A DNA stretch of 7,839 bases from a bacterium (GTDB lineage: Bacteria > Babelota > Babeliae > Babelales > RVW-14). The DNA lies in the NCBI GenBank assembly GCA_023249895.1, contig JAHFBS010000036.1, forward strand, positions 1 to 7,839, given 5' to 3'. The notes below the pieces were generated by a model. It had not been told where the DNA came from and made no database searches. It worked only from the letters and a program-made list of their open reading frames with translations. Made by a program: the position numbers and the translations under genes. Of the stretch, positions 6,765 through 7,839 are shown one piece after another (positions within the stretch are counted from its first letter, which is position 1; each line of letters begins with the position of its first letter).

Positions 6765-7835
6765 ATGAAGAAGATCTCAATAATTCTACTTTTTGCGTAT
6801 TTATTGTGCGCCTATTATGGGGCACATGCAGTATCACTTGATGGCACGGTAAATCTTAAATATGAAACGGCAAATTATACTTTTGCTAATGGCGATTATG
6901 CGCGTGGTTTTGTACGCCTTAACAATGGTTTTACTGTTCCTGCCGGAGCCTCTGTAAGTTTTAATGTATTAGCGCCCATCGCGGGCCCCATCAATTTAAA
7001 TGACACCGGGCTGATTACGCTTGAAGGTGACATGACCGTAACGACAAATGCATTGGTGAGTGGCGGAATAATTAATGGTCAAGGTAATACCATTTTTTTA
7101 TCAGGAGATTTAACTATTCCCGATGGCAAGGTACTGGAGTTTTCAAGCAGCACGGTTATTGATGGGCAAGGCCACATGTTAATGTTGGGGACGGGCGCGC
7201 AACTTTATGTAAATGGTCCTGCGGGAACGACACTTACGTTGCGTAATATGTCACTGCATGGGGTGGGTGATTATCTTGGCATTCCATCGATCAACTTTGC
7301 CACTTCAACCCAAAAACTTACGCTCATGAATATGAAAATGTTCTTGATCAAAAATTTTACTTTGTGGTCAGGCGTTCTTGATATTTACGATGATGTCAAA
7401 ATATACGGATATTATGATCCGACAATGTATCCTGCATTGCAGCCGATGCTGTTTTTATATCAATCTCCTAATGACATTATCATTCACTCCAAATCGACCT
7501 TATTTCTCGATATGACGATTGGGTTTATTTACAATCCGCTTGATAGCAACAATAATCATCTAAAATTTATCGCGCCATCTTCGCGCTTATATTTGAATGG
7601 TTGTACGTTATTTACCTCAGAAAATGTTGGGTTGAAATTGCTCAAAGGGCACTTAGTGGTCGATCACAATACAACGTTACAAAGTGATGGTAGAACGACG
7701 ATTGCATTTCAGATTGGTGATCAGGATGCATTAACGCATACTCCTAATAATGTGCAAGATGCGGTGATTGATATCTTGCCTGGTGCTCGGTTCCAAATAG
7801 AAGATGCATTTCTCTCCTATCGCAATAGAAATTAA
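6765..7835 (+). CDS. P5: secreted beta-helix-like paralog outside the operon
   Basis: A complete 356-residue protein. The signal peptide is residues 1-22 (MKK, then IILLFAYLLCAYYG, cleavage after AHA). The N-terminal region ANGDYARGFVRLNNG (41-55) and TGLITLEGDMTV (81-92) match the same part of P1 and P2 (for example NAGEHAYGSVAFKEG in P2). Two turn motifs, NGQGNTIFL (104-112) and DGQGHMLML (133-141), are followed by the rung TTLTLRNMSLHGVG. It then continues like the P3/P4 modules: FTLWSGV (198-204), FLDMTIGFIYNP (247-258) and SSRLYLNGCTL (272-282). The common C-terminal domain is at 295-356. It thus links the P1/P2 and P3/P4 subgroups. GGGG lies 6 bases before the ATG. It is separated from P4 by a terminator, so it is probably transcribed on its own. 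No catalytic motif is visible and the function is unknown. Confidence 0.9.
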   Translation: MKKISIILLFAYLLCAYYGAHAVSLDGTVNLKYETANYTFANGDYARGFVRLNNGFTVPAGASVSFNVLAPIAGPINLNDTGLITLEGDMTVTTNALVSGGIINGQGNTIFLSGDLTIPDGKVLEFSSSTVIDGQGHMLMLGTGAQLYVNGPAGTTLTLRNMSLHGVGDYLGIPSINFATSTQKLTLMNMKMFLIKNFTLWSGVLDIYDDVKIYGYYDPTMYPALQPMLFLYQSPNDIIIHSKSTLFLDMTIGFIYNPLDSNNNHLKFIAPSSRLYLNGCTLFTSENVGLKLLKGHLVVDHNTTLQSDGRTTIAFQIGDQDALTHTPNNVQDAVIDILPGARFQIEDAFLSYRNRN

Positions 7836-7839
7836 TAAA

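Noticed and set aside
654..7835. Chlamydial Pmp-type or classical autotransporter identity for the paralogs
   Set aside because: No repeated GGAI with FxxN pairs and no C-terminal beta-barrel of 250-300 residues; the tails are a short common domain instead.
654..7835. Assignment of the beta-helix proteins as pectate lyases or other polysaccharide-degrading enzymes
   Set aside because: Only the fold-type periodicity is shared; I could not find the conserved acidic calcium-binding and basic catalytic residues of those enzymes.
1..7839. CRISPR array, tRNA, rRNA, insertion sequence ends or transposase
   Set aside because: No regularly spaced repeats with spacers, no cloverleaf or rRNA-like stretches, and no transposase-like frame or terminal inverted repeats seen on either strand.

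Overview
The window reads as a piece of a moderately AT-rich genome of a Gram-negative (diderm) bacterium. A recognisable fragment of the lipid A enzyme LpxC and a run of proteins with Sec-type signal peptides support that. The combination of a DUF4143-type ATPase with large families of secreted, otherwise unrecognised paralogs would suit a host-associated lineage such as Candidatus Dependentiae (TM6). That placement is a guess from context and no sequence here proves it. All real genes are on the + strand.

Left edge (1-653): the 3' end of an AAA ATPase gene with a DUF4143 C-terminal domain ends at 398. Its stop codon is followed at once, in the same frame, by a 54-codon stretch matching the C-terminal end of LpxC, with the zinc and catalytic residues in correct spacing but the first three quarters of the enzyme missing. 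A 90-base spacer with a small inverted repeat and a TATAAA box leads into the main cluster.

Main cluster (654-6609): four genes, here called P1 to P4, are separated by only 20, 30 and 32 bases. Each has a purine-rich ribosome binding site and an N-terminal signal sequence. A strong intrinsic terminator follows P4 at 6628-6659. A fifth gene of the same family, P5 (6765-7835), lies beyond it with its own possible promoter and an 8-bp inverted repeat overlapping the candidate -10 box.

P1-P5 are paralogs, and I cannot assign them to a named family. They are rich in Asn, Gly, Thr, Ser and beta-branched residues. They repeat short rungs of the form T-x-L-x-L-x-N-x-T-L and turns of the form DGQGH-x-L-x-L, as expected of right-handed parallel beta-helix (pectate-lyase-like) proteins, but with no recognisable catalytic set. 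All five end in the same domain of about 57-64 residues (GTLxVxG ... GDG ... D-I-x-I-x-x-PGAtLxL). P1 and P2 form one subgroup. P3, P4 and P5 share a further module, which is duplicated inside P3. The most economical reading is one operon plus a satellite gene encoding a co-expressed set of secreted or surface beta-helix proteins that diversified by tandem duplication and module shuffling. The common C-terminal domain is a candidate for export, anchoring or assembly.
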